Positions 22,817 through 35,357 are shown, counted from the stretch's first letter. The stretch is 64,000 bases of DNA from Larix kaempferi (GCA_027924585.1 BSBM01000386.1:1536001-1600000), one strand, 5' to 3'. The notes: generated by a model from the sequence alone, not told the origin. Program-made: numbers and translations.

Positions 22817-24448
22817 TGTAATACCCCAATTTTGACCCTTGTGATATATTGGATTTTAATGTAAATATTGTGTACATGCGATGTATGTTTTCCTAGCGTG
22901 GATCTCAAGGCTAAGGCCCCGCTAGTGTATGCTCAGATTTTATTAAAAAGGCAAGTAGTTGATATTTTACTACCCATGTGCTATTAAGCCATGAAATATT
23001 GTAATTTGATGTAAATATTAATATTTCAATAAAATACCAAAACTGGCTATGGAAGCAACTAATCAGAGGGGGCCATGTGTATTCCACTAGGGAGTGGTGA
23101 GGGGGTTGTGGGGTTGAGCCAGCTGCCAAATGTCATCTTGAGAACCCATTTGACCTTCATTTGCTGACATTTAATTCAGTTGTAAGAAAGTTGTTGAGAA
23201 ATCTGTCAATGGCTTCAATGGAGCATGGGCAGCCCAGAAATTCATATGGCAAGTATGGGCTCTGTTTCTCTTGTACCACAAGTCACCCTACCTCATGGTA
23301 ATTGGTTCTTCCTCATTCCCATTCCATGGTTGAACATCCCAGCATCAGTTTTCATCCATTACACATGCCCAACAGTGAGAAAAAACAGAAATCGCAACTT
23401 TGCAAGAACCCATGTTTTGAAGTGCCATAAATGCCCAGAATTTTGTATTGACAATGAAATCCAATGGGGGATCCATAGATATGAACCTTGGGGAGAAATT
23501 GAGAGTATTGGATACCCTGAAATCCATTGGAAAACCCAGTTTTTATAGCCCATAAATCCAGTGACGGGATTGAGTTATTTGATGACAAAATTGTGAGAAA
23601 TCTAAGTGTGAATGATTGAACAGAGGTTGGGTTTGCTTGATAAACCCAATGAAGGCTGGAATTGCAAGGAATTAGTAGTTGGACCTTTCTATGCCCACCC
23701 TGAATAGCATTTGATGGAAGGGATGCCTGAGGGACTGTGCAGCAGAGAGGGGGACCTTCCTTGTGTTGGGTGAGGTATGTATTGTGGGTGCCATGACTAT
23801 TGAGTTCATTTGAGATGCCTGTAGCTCTGTGGTTGAGCTCACTAGCTTAGCATCCTCCTCATTTTCTTATTGCATACTTGATAAACCCAACCGTGTGTTG
23901 GCTTAGCATGACTTTTTGAGTGAAACCATGGCTGTGAGTGAGCCTATTTAGTTCCTCCTTAGTGGATACACAACCTAGCTCAGGGGAAATCTCTCATTTG
24001 AAAGAATATAGGCTATACAAAGATCTATGGTTGGGTGGAACGTTGCTCTCACATAGCCAGTTGTTTGGACAGCTTCATCTCAAAGATAAGTGTTCTATGT
24101 GGTTTAAATTATATGCATTATGTGATCTGCAATGTGTTAATTCTGAATGATAATTATTCATGTGAATGGATTGAAATGATTATCTTAATATGGTTGATAT
24201 GGAATTTGTGCATAGCATTGGAATAGGATTGATTCTCTGCATGTTGAATCATCCTCTGCTAGTGATAGATATGTTGATGCATTATTATTTGTGTGTGTGC
24301 AAATATGTTTTAATTCCACTGTGTAATTTCAGTATGCATTTTCTTTAAATGGTAAGATTTAGACTTATGGCTTTGGGGAAGAATCAAACACCCCCATGTT
24401 ACATTCATGTTCCCTTTGTGGTTTGGAATGATGGGAGGGGACGTGACA
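22817..24448 (+). mobile_element. Chromovirus 3' LTR
   Basis: 1632 bp. It starts TGTAATACCCC right after the purine tract AAGGGGGAGGGGAA (22803-22816) and ends GTGACA at 24448. It is joined to an internal part of a gypsy-1 LTR at 24449 without a recoverable TSD, because the 5' LTR is truncated. Confidence 0.9.
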
Positions 24449-24924
24449 TCCTTATACAAAAATACCCTTATATATAGATGTACCCAAAGATCACATATCA
24501 CAATAACTATGGGCCAACCTCCATAGTACCCAAAACCCAAAAACCTCACGTGGTTCTCCTGTAGACCACGCTAAGCTTTAACTTCATTGTCCCTTCAGTG
24601 CCACTTCTTCTGACTCTGATGCTTCTTCTGACAATGCAGTTTTGACTTCTGTAGTGGCATGTCCTTTACACCATTCCGCTTCTTTACTTCCTGCTCTTGT
24701 AGCGGTTAGGTCGTCGCTCGATCTTTAACTGCGTCAACCACCTATGGTTGTCCTTAGTACCTTGTCTTTACTAAGGAAACAAGTCCTTTCTTCTTGACTG
24801 CACTTCGCTCCATGCCCTCTTCCAAGGATTTGCGGAGTTTCTTTTCTCGAAAAAATGGTCAATGTCAGGCCTCTACTAGTTGTACTTTCCTTCATTACTT
24901 CCTTTACTTGGGCTGCGCCCAACA
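24449..24924 (-). mobile_element. Gypsy-1 3' LTR, truncated
   Basis: On the minus strand it begins TGTTGGGCGCAGCCCAAG at 24924 and runs through the blocks GACATTGACC and CCTTAGTAAAG found in the copies at 36050-36529, 57420-57878 and 58435-58884. It stops at 24449 where the chromovirus LTR starts, so the outer ~700 bp are missing. The chromovirus therefore probably landed in, or recombined with, this LTR. Confidence 0.85.
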
Positions 24925-24936
24925 TACCCCTAACAC

Positions 24937-27831
24937 TTACTTGTGGCTCGTCCCCGAGCCACTTAAACTAGGATTCTTTAATTTGACAGCACTTGGGGTG
25001 TTCATCTTCGCTATGAACTCTTGATATTTTGCACTCAGCTTCGCAACAACCTCCTTAGTCTCCTGCTCGTATTCTTTCACTGTGTCGTGCAACATCGCAG
25101 ATACTGGTTCTTGCATTTGGTCCTTCACCGTGCTCTCTGTCGTGCGAAGCTCTTGCATCTTCACCTCGATCTCTTCAGAGAGTGCCAATGCCTCTTCTTG
25201 CATAGGTTTCAACTTTGTTGAAGTTTCAACTTCCTTCGTTCTTAATGCCTTCAGTTCCCTCTGAAGTTCCTTTGTTTCTGTGAACTTTTGTATTCTTTGC
25301 CTTGGCAGAAAATCCTTCATAGTCGTGTTCATCATGTCGAGGTCCTTCTGCTTCTTTTGGACCTCTTCCTAAATTTTTTGTAAGTTTGTATCTTCTTTCA
25401 ACATGGTCCATGACTTAGTCACTTCTTCTAGCAAATCTTGACACCTCGCAACTTCTGCGGAGATGTTCTCTGTTAAAGTCTTTAGTTCTTCAGCTCTTGC
25501 TAGTTTTACTTCTGGCAGAGTGCCAGGTTGTTGCATAGACTCTAAGTCTGCAATCCTTTCTTTGTAACTAATCTCCATATCATCCATTTTTGCTTTGAGA
25601 TTGTCTACTACAGTACCAATCTTAACAATGGTCGCTTCAACTTTAGGTTCTTCTTTTAAGTCTGGGATCTTCGAACACACTTCCGCTACGGCCTTCTTCG
25701 GCTTCTTCTGCTTCTCATGAGCATTTTCTAGCTCATTGGTCTTCACTCTGCATTCATTCCCTAGCTCTTTATAACTTTCTTCGAGCTTCAGATGCTGGTT
25801 GTAAGAGATCATGTCTCTATCTTTAATTTCTTCTACAACTTGCAGATGTAGATCATGTAGTCCTTCAATGGGTAACATTCCCACATTAATATCCAAGTGC
25901 ATGAGCTACTTCGCACCTTCACTGATTTCATCGAATGGGAATATGACGTTCATCGGCTCTATGCGCACTAACCGAGGTTGCATCATTAGTGCAGGTGATT
26001 TTCTTTTTCTTCGGCTTGACTCCTCTAATATGTCTTCAAAGTCTAATTCCCTCATTAGATCTCTTTGTACTTGCTCTACTATTTCCACCATACTTTTCAA
26101 CTCTACAATGCTCTCTACCATGCTTGCTTGAAGTTGTTCTTGCTTCTTTTCATTTACTGCGAGCATCTCTTCAATATGTTCATGGAATCTGGATGTGATG
26201 TAGTCATATTCATCATCGTGCAACTTCGCATCAAGCGGAGACTTACTCGCTTTCTGCTTCTTTCTTTTCGATCCCTCCGACAACTCTGTGTCGGCGTTCT
26301 TTCTCTTTCCTCCTGCTGGAAAATCAACAGTTTGTTGATGTTCCTGTTCTTTATCTTTCTCTTATTCTTTCTCTTGATTGTCGCTTTCATTGGTGCTTTC
26401 CTCAGATGTCGTGATCAATGTCTCTGTTGCATCAAGTTTGCATTCGAGCGACCAATCTTCAACAATGAGGTCAATTTTCTGTGCATCCAACTGATACTGA
26501 CCCTCATACCATTCTGGGTTTGCTAGTTCTCTCGGTTGTATGAAGATAAAGTGGAGGCCCGCTTTGAATCTCATCTTTCAGATGTATGCTGTTGTTATTT
26601 CCTTAGGGATACATGAAGTGCACTTGATCACCTCTCATAGTTTCTCATAGAGTGTGTGCAACTGCACATTGTTCACTCTTTGTCTTTCTGGACTTGAATT
26701 TCTCCACATGTTCACATATCTAGGTCCACGACAGTCCCTAGCGAACACCGATACACTCTGTTGGTACTTTGTCTCTTTCCAACCCACAAATGCAATGAGG
26801 ACTATCATCCAGCTGTAGTGAAACTGATAGTTGTTTTCTTGCGCAACCGCTACATCATCCATAAATTCGTTCAGTAGGTAACATGCCAAGTTGAATTGTA
26901 GTCCATCCTTAGCCTTGGCAGCTAAGGAGATCGCAACAGCTGACAGTTCTGTCGGTTTGCATTTCCTTATTACTTTTCTTGCGACCAATTGGAATATGAA
27001 CCGCATGGAAACATCTTTAATATGATTCACTTGATAGCCATGGGTTCCTTTTACCAAGATGAATTCGCTCTTTATCCTCCTAGAGAGTTCTTTGTCTTTA
27101 TTTTTGCCCATGAATTCTATTGTTGGGTCAGTTCCTCGTTTGATTAAGTGGGTAATTATGTAGATCATATCAATATTAATATTGATCTTGCAGTCTAGCC
27201 ACAAGTATCCCTGGTGCGTGCATGACAACAATGTACACACAACTGCTGTAAGCTCTGGACTTCAGTCACAATGCGGAATTCTCAATAGGTTCAACAATCC
27301 TAAGGATTATAATGGTGCAATCCAATCCTATGCCTGAATGGTTGTTTTCTTACTGGCTTCATCATAGTGTCGACATATGTATTGATCTGGTTTAAACTAT
27401 GGATACTTAGTTGCATGCAACAGATCGTGATCTGCGAACTTACATTCAGGAATATTTCGTAGCAAATTCTCCTTCTCCCGAACATGACTTGACATCGGTG
27501 GCAACGGGATATCATATTGTGGATTCTTCTTTAGTATTACCACCAGCGCATCATCTCTTCGCAGAGGGATATATTCGGGTATCAACATAATTGGCCTCTC
27601 ACGGGGTCGCTCTGGTGGATACTCTTTTGGAATTTCTACAGGCTACAGTTTCTCTTGTTCTTTGGATTTTTTCTTATCCTTCTGTTTAGGTTTTGTTGCA
27701 TGTCGCGATGAGGCTCTAGAAGTTTCACCTTTCTCTTGAGTTGTTTTCTTTATGAGAGTCTTCATAACTGCTTCTAAACCCGACTGTTGGGATTTCCTTA
27801 ATATCTCTTGTAGAATTTCTTGCTCAGACAT
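24937..27831 (-). pseudogene. Gypsy-1 third ORF downstream of integrase, long coiled coil
   Basis: All the open pieces from 27831 to 24937 lie in one frame: about 965 codons broken only by roughly ten in-frame stops and, as far as I can see, no frameshift. So it was one gene until recently. Order: a Lys-rich charged N-terminus (KQKDKKKSKEQEK), a compact central region (about 27240-26635, with YLWLDCKI and YQFHYSWMIVLIAFVGWKET), a basic patch (GSKRKKQKASK) and a long heptad-rich coiled coil (about 26200-24990). It lies in the same orientation as pol, between integrase and the 3' LTR, where Athila elements carry an env-like ORF. I see no signal peptide and no recognisable domain; function unknown. 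Confidence 0.7.
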
Positions 27832-28486
27832 ATACTATCGGAATGTTATGTTCTTAACTGGTAAAAACTCATAAATTACTCACGGTAAAATTTAAAAGTC
27901 AGGGTAAAACCGGTAACTATGTGCTCCTTGCTATTTATAGCCATAGATCCACTAAGACGCGCCCAAAAACGACTAATTTAACATTAAATGTTATGTGTGT
28001 TGTCCAAATACTGCTTATATCTTGCTCCTTTTCTTTCATTAAATGTGTCTTCAATGGACAAATATGCCTTAAAGCAGAAAAATCTGGTTTCCCAAAAGTA
28101 CTGTATAATGGCTAGTTTCCAAACAGAACTGTAACAGCTATTTTTCTCTAGCTTCGCTGATGGTTAGGTGAGTGGCAAGGCTCACTTCACATTTCCCTTT
28201 TTTTTTATGAAAATTTGCAACACTAACCCCATCTTTTAATTTAACTTCGCAACTTAACTTGCTCTATGTGCTTCGCAGCACATCTTCAAATCTTGCGGAC
28301 TTCGCATTATGACAAAATTGTTGTGTGCAAACTTTGTTCTCTGTTTTAGTGTCCAATTTCAACTTCACTTGACACTTAAAATATATTGCGTTGTTTTAAT
28401 TTATTCCTGTAGGAGTAGGGCCATCCCCGGAAGGCTTTAATTTACTCCCATTAGCAATTCCTTGTAATTCCAAGTAACGTGGCTAA
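27832..28486. other. Gypsy-1 spacer between integrase and third ORF
   Basis: About 650 bp without an open frame, with AT-rich text and a T-run near 28197-28207. It would be untranslated RNA, or could carry an internal signal for expressing the third ORF; no such signal is evident. Confidence 0.5.
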
Positions 28487-31010
28487 CTATACTGCGCCAC
28501 CATTAGTAACATGTTTGAAAATGTATGGCCCTAACCAATGCATTCTGAATTTTCCAGGAAATTTCATAAGTTTTCTATCATAAAGGAGAACAAGGTCTCC
28601 TACCTGGAATAACTTATGCTTGATGTTCCTATCATTCCATACCTTTTCTTTCTCTTTTTGCACTTGTTGGAGAAAGCCTGCAATGAAGCGGTCTTCCTCC
28701 AATCCAATCAATTGTAATAGTATTTCATCCATTGTATTAGCATCATCCATATCTGTGAATGTTGCAATTATTAAGCTTGGTACTATGTATTCCATGGGCA
28801 TGACAACTTCCTGTCCATATGCTAACTTGAAAGGTGTATGACCTATCAAATTTTTACAAGTTGTCCTATATGCCCACAATATTCCCGGTATTCTGAGATC
28901 CCAATCATCCCTGTTTGTATTGCATGATTTGGTTAATCCATTTTACAACACCTTATTGAAGGCTTCTACCGTGCCATTAGCTTGTGGATGATATGGTGTA
29001 CTCTTCTTATGGTAGATATCAAATTCTTATGTCAGGGATTCAATATTTTTGTTTAGGAAGTGAGTTCCCTGATCACTCATCAGAATCTTTGGACATCCAA
29101 AACTTGTCAAGATGTTCTTAAAAATGAACTGCGTTGTCATAACCGTGCTACAGTCCTTCACTGCTTTTGCTTTTTCCCATCTAGTTAGATAATCTGTAGC
29201 TGTAATGATGTATATTGAGCCAATTCTCTTCCCTGGTGGGTTAATAGGTCCCACAAATTCAATATCCCATTTATCAAAGGCTTGCAAAATCAGATATGGC
29301 ATCTCATCTCTTCGATATGGCTTTCCTATTATCTGGCATACATCACAATTCCTGCAATGTTCCTTTGAATCTTTATGTATAGTATGCCACCATAATCCTC
29401 TCAAAATATTCTGCGCAGTACCTTTCCCTGCATAGTGTCCTCCAAATACTCCTGAATGTGCTTTAGCAAGTATGATAGTTCTCTCATCTTCCAGTACGCA
29501 TCTACGCAATACTTCATCTGGTCCCAATTTGTATAATTGTCCCGCAATCAGGGTAAAATCAACTGATCTTACCACTAACTGTTTCGTCTGCTGCGTAGTA
29601 ATTTCTACAGGTGCTAACCCTGTAGTTAGAAATTCTACAATGTATTTGAAGTAGTCATCTTATATTTGAATAACAAACAACTGCACATCTGGTAGATTAT
29701 CCTCCAAATTATTAGGTTCTTCTCCTGACTGGATTCTTGAAAGATGGCCAGGTCCTGTGTTCAATCTTCCTGGATTCACTATGATCTCAAAATCATATTA
29801 CTGAAAAAGTAAGATCCATCTGCATATTCTTCCCCCTAACAATGGCTTATTGACCAAGTACTTCAAAGTTGAATGGTCAGTGAACATGAAAAAGTGTGAA
29901 CCTAGAAAATAGTGTCTGAATTTCTGCAATGCGTACACCATACATAAGCCTTCCCTCTCTGTTGTGGTGTAATTATTTTCTGTTGAAGATAGCTTTCTAC
30001 TTGAAAATGCAATGGGATGGTTGATGCCTCCATCACCCGGTTGTGCTAGTACAATGCGAAGTGCTATAGATGACGCATCTACATGTACGTGAAATGGATT
30101 ATTCTAGTTAGGAAAGACTAGAATAGGCGTTGTAAGCATATTTTCTTTCAGTGTGTCCAATTCTCTTTGGAAATATTCAGTCTAGTTGTACTTTGCTTCT
30201 TTTTTCAATAGTTTCTCTATAGGCGCAGTTATATGCACATATCCTTTAATGAATTTTCTATAATACCCTATGTGTACCAATGTAGTGTGTAGTTGCTTAA
30301 CTAAGTTAGGCACTAGGAGGTTTACTATGATCGCTATCTTCGCTGGATCAACCATCAATCCTTGTTTACATACTATGTGTCCTAATAAAATACTATAAGG
30401 AACACAAAATACACACTTCTTTAATTTCAATGAAATTTGATACTGTCTACACTTCGCTAACATCATCCTTAAGTTCAGATGATGGTTCTTTAGACGGCCG
30501 AATATTGTCCAATCATCAAATTAAACTTCTAAGAATTTATGAATATAATCCTTAAATGCAGCTACAACCACTCTTGAAAATATAGTAGGTGCGTTCTTCA
30601 ATCCAAAGGGAATAACAGTGTACTAAAATGATCCCCATTTAGTAGCAAACGTAGTCTTGTCCCTGTCTTCCACAACAATTTTGATCTGATGGTAGCCAGA
30701 AAATCCACCAGTAAAAGAGTATGCTTCTTGTCCACCTACATTATCTAGTACTTCATCTGTGAATGGCGTACGAAACAGGTCGTGCACAGATGAATCATTC
30801 AGTTTTCTTAGATCCACACAAATTTTGATTTCTCCTTTAACTTTCTTGTCTCGAATCACCGTGGGACTTATCCATTCTGACTCTTCTACTGGTTCAATGA
30901 TGCCTTCTTCGAGCATCTTATCAATTTATGCTTTCACTCTTTCTTTATATATTGGGTTCAGTCCAGGGTATCTTTTAAGGATTCTAATATTATGCTTAAT
31001 TATAGTATCC
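28487..31010 (-). pseudogene. Gypsy-1 pol: RT, RNase H, integrase
   Basis: Essentially one minus-strand frame with several in-frame stops. RT: WISPTVIRDKKVKGEIKICV, FSGYHQIKI, PFGLKNAPTIFSR, then the catalytic region reads LEV-stop-FDDWTIFG (about 30505-30540), so a stop sits in the active-site motif. RNase H: VHVDASSIALRIVLAQPG, TEREGLCMVYALQKF, MFTDHSTLKYLVNKP. Integrase: zinc ligands HSGVFGGH and CRNCDVC, DIEFVGPI, MSDQGTHF and GTVEAFNKV give an intact D,D,E set; a C-terminal end [14 protein letters not shown] closes it. The FDDW motif separates this family from the chromovirus (FLDD) and the Athila-like element (FMDD) in the window. Confidence 0.9.
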
Positions 31011-31325
31011 TAGGCGAATATTTTGGATTGAAAAAAACATGTATATAGATAGGTAGGCGAATATTAAATATGAAACATACAATTTACTACTGAAATGTGT
31101 AAATTTTGGCAAATATTATGATAAGAAAACAGATTTTATGTAAATATAGGCGATATTAGAGACTAAAAGTGACAAAATAGCGAAATTATTTTTTGAAAAA
31201 AAGCCCCAAAAATATCCAATTGGAAAAATTTTGCCCCTAAAAATTACCTTGGTTCAGTCTATAAGGTCTTTTCCTGATAGGCTTTGCATCATGCTTGAGA
31301 GGTATTTTCATAACTCCCAAGTCAC

Positions 31326-32330
31326 CTAAAATGTCTTTCTGAAAAACTTGGTAGGAAATAAGTCTTGATATTCACACAGTAGGCTTGCAATATGTCCTAT
31401 TGTTTCTTCATCCCAATAATCTCCAATAGAAGCAAACTTTGGTTCTTTATTGGTGCTAATATTGATCTTTTTAGTCTTCAGAGGGTTTCTCAGATCTGGA
31501 ATTTCCAAATCAGGTCCTTGTACATCACATTTTCCTTCAGACTCAGGTATATTCACATCGTGAGGGTCTTCATTTTCATCTTTGTCTAGTGCGAAATTGT
31601 AGCATTCAAGGGCATGTTCCATCTGTATTTCCCAATCTGGTTGATTATACACAGGAAACGAGAAATCATCAAATATTTTCTTTTTAATGATCTGCAGAGC
31701 CTCATTGATGCTCGTACAGTCATCCTCAAAACTGAAAGTTCTTTATCATCATGTGCCAGTCTGTTGTACCATGTCGAAGTTTTGTTTATATATACCAGGT
31801 TTTTTCTATTGGATCCAACGTGTGCACAAACATATGGACCCATTCTGTCTTTGGTATATGCATCCATGCTTTCAAGCAAGATTCTATATGATCTCTAAGA
31901 TCAGTCTGTCCATTGTACTTTGCTCGTACATTCTCAATTTGTTCGACAAACCTAAATTCCATTAAGTGATTACATTATTTCCATGTGCTCACTTTGTCTT
32001 TGTGCGCATCCCACCACCTAGCAGGTGTAGCTCACAATGCTATTTCTAGAGCTAATATCCTATGTTCATTTGAAACTGATGCTAGATATTCATGAAAGAA
32101 TGCATGGATATTACTCAAACCATCATAAGTAGGAATTAGACTTACCTCTGTTCCAATCCAGCACTGATGACATTGTTATCTTTACACATCGTCTAACAGA
32201 TACTTCATGCATTCTACTTTGCCAGTTCTCCAATCTTGCGTCTGACTCTGATACACAAGAGTTGTCACATCTCCAGCTCAATGTTCCATCTTCTGTAGGA
32301 TTAATATAATTTGCTTGATTAACTGTCATC
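31326..32330 (-). pseudogene. Gypsy-1 second Gag-like module and RT leader
   Basis: Between protease and RT, in the same frame as gag and protease, the text reads GTEVSLIPTYDGLSNIHAFF, then ATPARWWDAHKDKVSTW, HLMEFRF, LKAWMHIPKTEW and DPIEKTWY (about 32160-31750), with a TGA and a TAA inside at likely Arg and Gln codons. The pattern (target 'PxYDG', 'TPARWW', 'WY') is that of retrotransposon Gag capsid-like domains. After a frame change, 31652-31326 carries FASIGDYWDEETIGHIASLL and YQDLFPTKF, the normal leader before the RT. A capsid-like unit after the protease is an unexpected position. Confidence 0.65.
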
Positions 32331-32439
32331 TTGTATATGTTATCAAGTTCTTGAGCTCTTCATTCTTCTCTTATTGGCTCAACATACCTTGTTCCTTGTG
32401 AAGGATCCAGGGTGCAACAACCCTGATATCCTATCCTTC

Positions 32440-33270
32440 AAATATCATTTGTTTTTTCTTCAGGTTAATAATTGCAAGGTTATCAATTTCCCATTCAATC
32501 CCTAATAATGCAGGATAAGGATTACCGTCATCTATTATCTCAATAAACTCAAACTCTTCTTTACTTCGCACTCCATCAATGTTAACAGGAAGACTCGACA
32601 ATCTCCCAAAAGGTATAACCTTCTGCTAGTTAGCTAATCTCAACTGTATAGAAGACCAAGATAACTTCGGTTTCCCCATCTGCTCCCATGTTTGTTTTGT
32701 TAGCACGTTCACCTCTAAGCCCAAATAAAGAATGACCTGGTTCATCTCAAAATCTCCAATATGCACGCTTAACCTAATTTCTCTTCCTGTCCTTTTATGG
32801 TTCTTAATGTGATGGACTGCTCTATGTGCGGTGTTCATTGTACTACGATGTTCATAATATCCCATCATGTTCTGTAATTCTCCTAGGCGTGCTCATGCCT
32901 TATCATTTTTATGCAGCTCTGTAGAAACTATGTTATAACTTGTCTATTATGGCGAAGCTCGTGACCCATCATACAAGGATGGCATACTTGGTACATGTGT
33001 ATGTTCACTTCGCAAAGGGATCCTTGTGGTTGAAGCTTTTGAGTCCTAAAATCCTTTTCTTACTTTAATGAATACTTCTTTTTCTCTATTAGGGTCGAAT
33101 ACATGTATCTTTCCAACTACTTTTATTACCCAAGCCCCATCAGTAGGATTTGGTCCATTTATATGATTATCAGAATTCAAAGCTTCATTTGTTCTATCAT
33201 CTCCGGTCAAAGCTCCACTTCGCGTCACAACATGGATTTTGCGATCTTCGTTTCTTTTCTCAGCTGTGAT
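32440..33270 (-). pseudogene. Gypsy-1 protease region
   Basis: The retropepsin-like core reads EIRLSVHIGDFEMNQVILYL then GLEVNVLTKQTWEQMGKP (32626-32868). The catalytic triplet is YLG where D(S/L)G is expected, so the active-site Asp is lost (Asp to Tyr). A second conserved piece, LLGIEWEIDNLAIINLKKK, follows at about 32510-32440. The preceding segment (33046-33273) has VTRSGALTGDDRTNEA, a linker between nucleocapsid and protease. This enzyme would process the polyprotein. Confidence 0.75.
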
Positions 33271-33850
33271 CATCTAAATATTCTTGTTTTGTCCTTCCGG
33301 TTTTTTTTCTTTCATTTTTCCTAGAAAAATGGGACATGATTCAATGATATGGTCGTAGGATTTACAATACTTAGAATTAGTGCAAGGGTTCTGACGGTCT
33401 CTTTCCAAATGTCTACGTTGAGCACAGTTATAACATACAAACTTAACTCTTCCTCGTCCTTGTCCAGTGTTTCGTCCTCTTCCTCTAAATCCACCACATC
33501 CTCTGTATGTGCCTTAATCATACTGCGCATTCTCATTATTTCTCTATGTTTCTCCTCGAACTCTGTAGACATCATGCTTTCTTTCTATCATCAGGTCATA
33601 TGCTCTACAGTTGGTGTCATCATGGCCAATTAACTTACAAAATGTGCAGTATAGATTCTTTGGTGTCTGTACATACTTCTGAAGTAGGTAACAGTCCTCT
33701 GGTCGATGGCCTCTGCATCGACAAATTTCACACCATGGTCATTGAGGTTGATTTAATGGATTTTGTGCCCCACTAGCGAGGTAATCTCTGAATACATGAC
33801 AATGTTCCTTGGAATGTCCTTCTCCTTTACATTTAGTATGCCAAACCTCT
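33271..33850 (-). pseudogene. Gypsy-1 nucleocapsid with five CCHC zinc-knuckle units
   Basis: A single minus-strand frame (first codon base at positions divisible by 3), also shared with gag and protease, contains five knuckle units. Unit 1 is WHTKCKGEGHSKEHC (first Cys replaced), unit 2 CEICRCRGHRPEDC (complete), unit 3 CTFCKLIGHDDTNC (complete), unit 4 CYNCAQRRHLERDR (last Cys lost) and unit 5 SKYCKSYDHIIESC (first Cys lost). Between units 3 and 4 lies an Arg/Gly-rich stretch (GGFRGRGRNTGQGRGR). Zinc knuckles bind the genomic RNA during particle assembly. Most plant gypsy Gags have one or two, so five is unusual. Two stops (TAG, TAA) lie between units 3 and 4. Confidence 0.75.
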
Positions 33851-33984
33851 TCTCTTACTTATTTTCCTTTATGTATATCTTGTAGTTGTCATGTTAAGTT
33901 TTATAAATGTGTTTGTATATGTACCATTCTTGCGTTGGTTTATCCTATGGGAAAATCTTCTAGCTTCATCGCGATTTCCAATGC

Positions 33985-34569
33985 TTATGTTTGCGAAGCA
34001 ACATTCTGTTGCATCATTGGTAATCTAATGTGGGGCAAAAACGTAGTTATAAACCATTCTTGGTGTTGTTTTGGTGCAATGTCAAAGCTAACTTGATCCA
34101 ACAAGGCTTTGAATTTCTGATCAAATTCCCACACAGTCTCATTAGGTTTCTGTTTTATCTCTTTTAGCTCTGTAATGCATTGAGATTTTGATTTAGTCTT
34201 CTTAAATTTTCTAATCAGTGCAGTTCTGATATCAGTTAGTGTTCTGTTATGTCCAACAAAATATTTCATGAACCATGTTAAAGCTCTATCTCTGAATGTG
34301 GTGACTAGTTGAGCTTGCTTTATAGCATCGTATTGTACTTGTTTAACGTTCCAAACCGCATCACAGAGAAACCAATGTTGCTCTGGATCTTCTAGACCAG
34401 TTCTTTTAAAAACATGTAGCTTTATATCGTCTTCCATTCCTCTTCTAGGAGGTGTAGGGTTCTGAAATACTACAGTACTTCCTACGGAGTGAAATGATGG
34501 AGGTACACCACCACTCGGTTGATTCTTTGTGCTCATTCCTACAGTATTGATGCTACTAGTGTTCTGCAA
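33985..34569 (-). pseudogene. Gypsy-1 Gag capsid-like domain
   Basis: A 194-codon open frame with the retrotransposon-Gag pattern: DDIKLHVFKRTGLEDPEQHW, then QAQLVTTFRDRALTWFMKYF, LTDIRTALIRKFKKT, and LKEIKQKPNETVWEFDQKFK. It is in frame with the zinc-knuckle region and protease to its left. It would form the particle shell. The start chosen is the first ATG of the frame; an upstream ORF (34827-35312) may belong to the same gene. Confidence 0.8.
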
Positions 34570-34826
34570 ACTAGTACTATTTATTTCAACATCTATAGGC
34601 TTTTCGGAGTAATAGGCTGATAGCCGATATGTCTAGGTTATGTCTCACTATCAGACTCAACTTGAGATGAATTTCTATCACTTTCTAACTCAATTTCTAG
34701 GAATGTGTGAGGTTCAACTTCACGAGACCTCTTTCTAGTGCTACATTTATATCTTTTTCCACTATGCAAGATTCTAATATCTGTCTGTGTCACTATCTGT
34801 GTTTTTTAACATTACAGACTCAAACC

Positions 34827-35312
34827 CTAGGAATCTGATTGCATTCTTAAGACACATTTTTTAGCTAATAGCATTTTAATGCATAAACTCAGGTTTTTCA
34901 AGTACTTACCTCTAAATCCCTTGAAAAAGTACCTTTCGACGGTGCTGTAATACTTCAAAGTGTCCACATCAAACTCTGTAATATAGACTTCCAACAAGCT
35001 ATCCAACCAAAAGTCTACTGCTCTTGAAATCTGGTTATTAATTCCTTTAAGCCTCTGAATCAATTTTGGATTCCAAACTGTAGGTTCTTCACCCTGAAAA
35101 CAAATTTTTCTTTTTGCTAACCTTGATATCCACTCAAATAACTCGTTAGCAAAGGATGCGAAGAAAACTTCATGAAACTCAGTAAATATATGTCTCTGTA
35201 GCCATTGTTTTGTAGTAAGTCGAGGATGTTTGTTTTCTTTCTTCACAAAATTACGTTTTGTTTGACTCACCCAATTATGTATTTCATTCTTCTCTGGATT
35301 CCACATAAACAT
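34827..35312 (-). pseudogene. ORF between 5' LTR and gag of gypsy-1
   Basis: A 161-codon open frame starting 46 bp inside the 5' LTR, in a different frame from gag. It is rich in aromatic and basic residues (NWVSQTKRNFVKKENKHPRL, FFKGFRGKYLKN). I do not recognise a domain. Position suggests an N-terminal Gag extension or a separate leader ORF. Ogre-type elements also have an ORF before gag, but similarity cannot be judged here. Confidence 0.45.
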
Positions 35313-35357
35313 ATCACATCACCGATATAACAGTCCAAATTTGGCAATGAAACTATT

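Noticed and set aside
23225-23588. ORFs on both strands inside the chromovirus 3' LTR
   Set aside because: LTR sequence; not shared by the truncated 5' LTR region and without known domains.
34827-35312. Reading the ORF before gag as an Ogre-type ORF1
   Set aside because: The position fits, but no family motif can be recognised, so it was left as an unassigned ORF.
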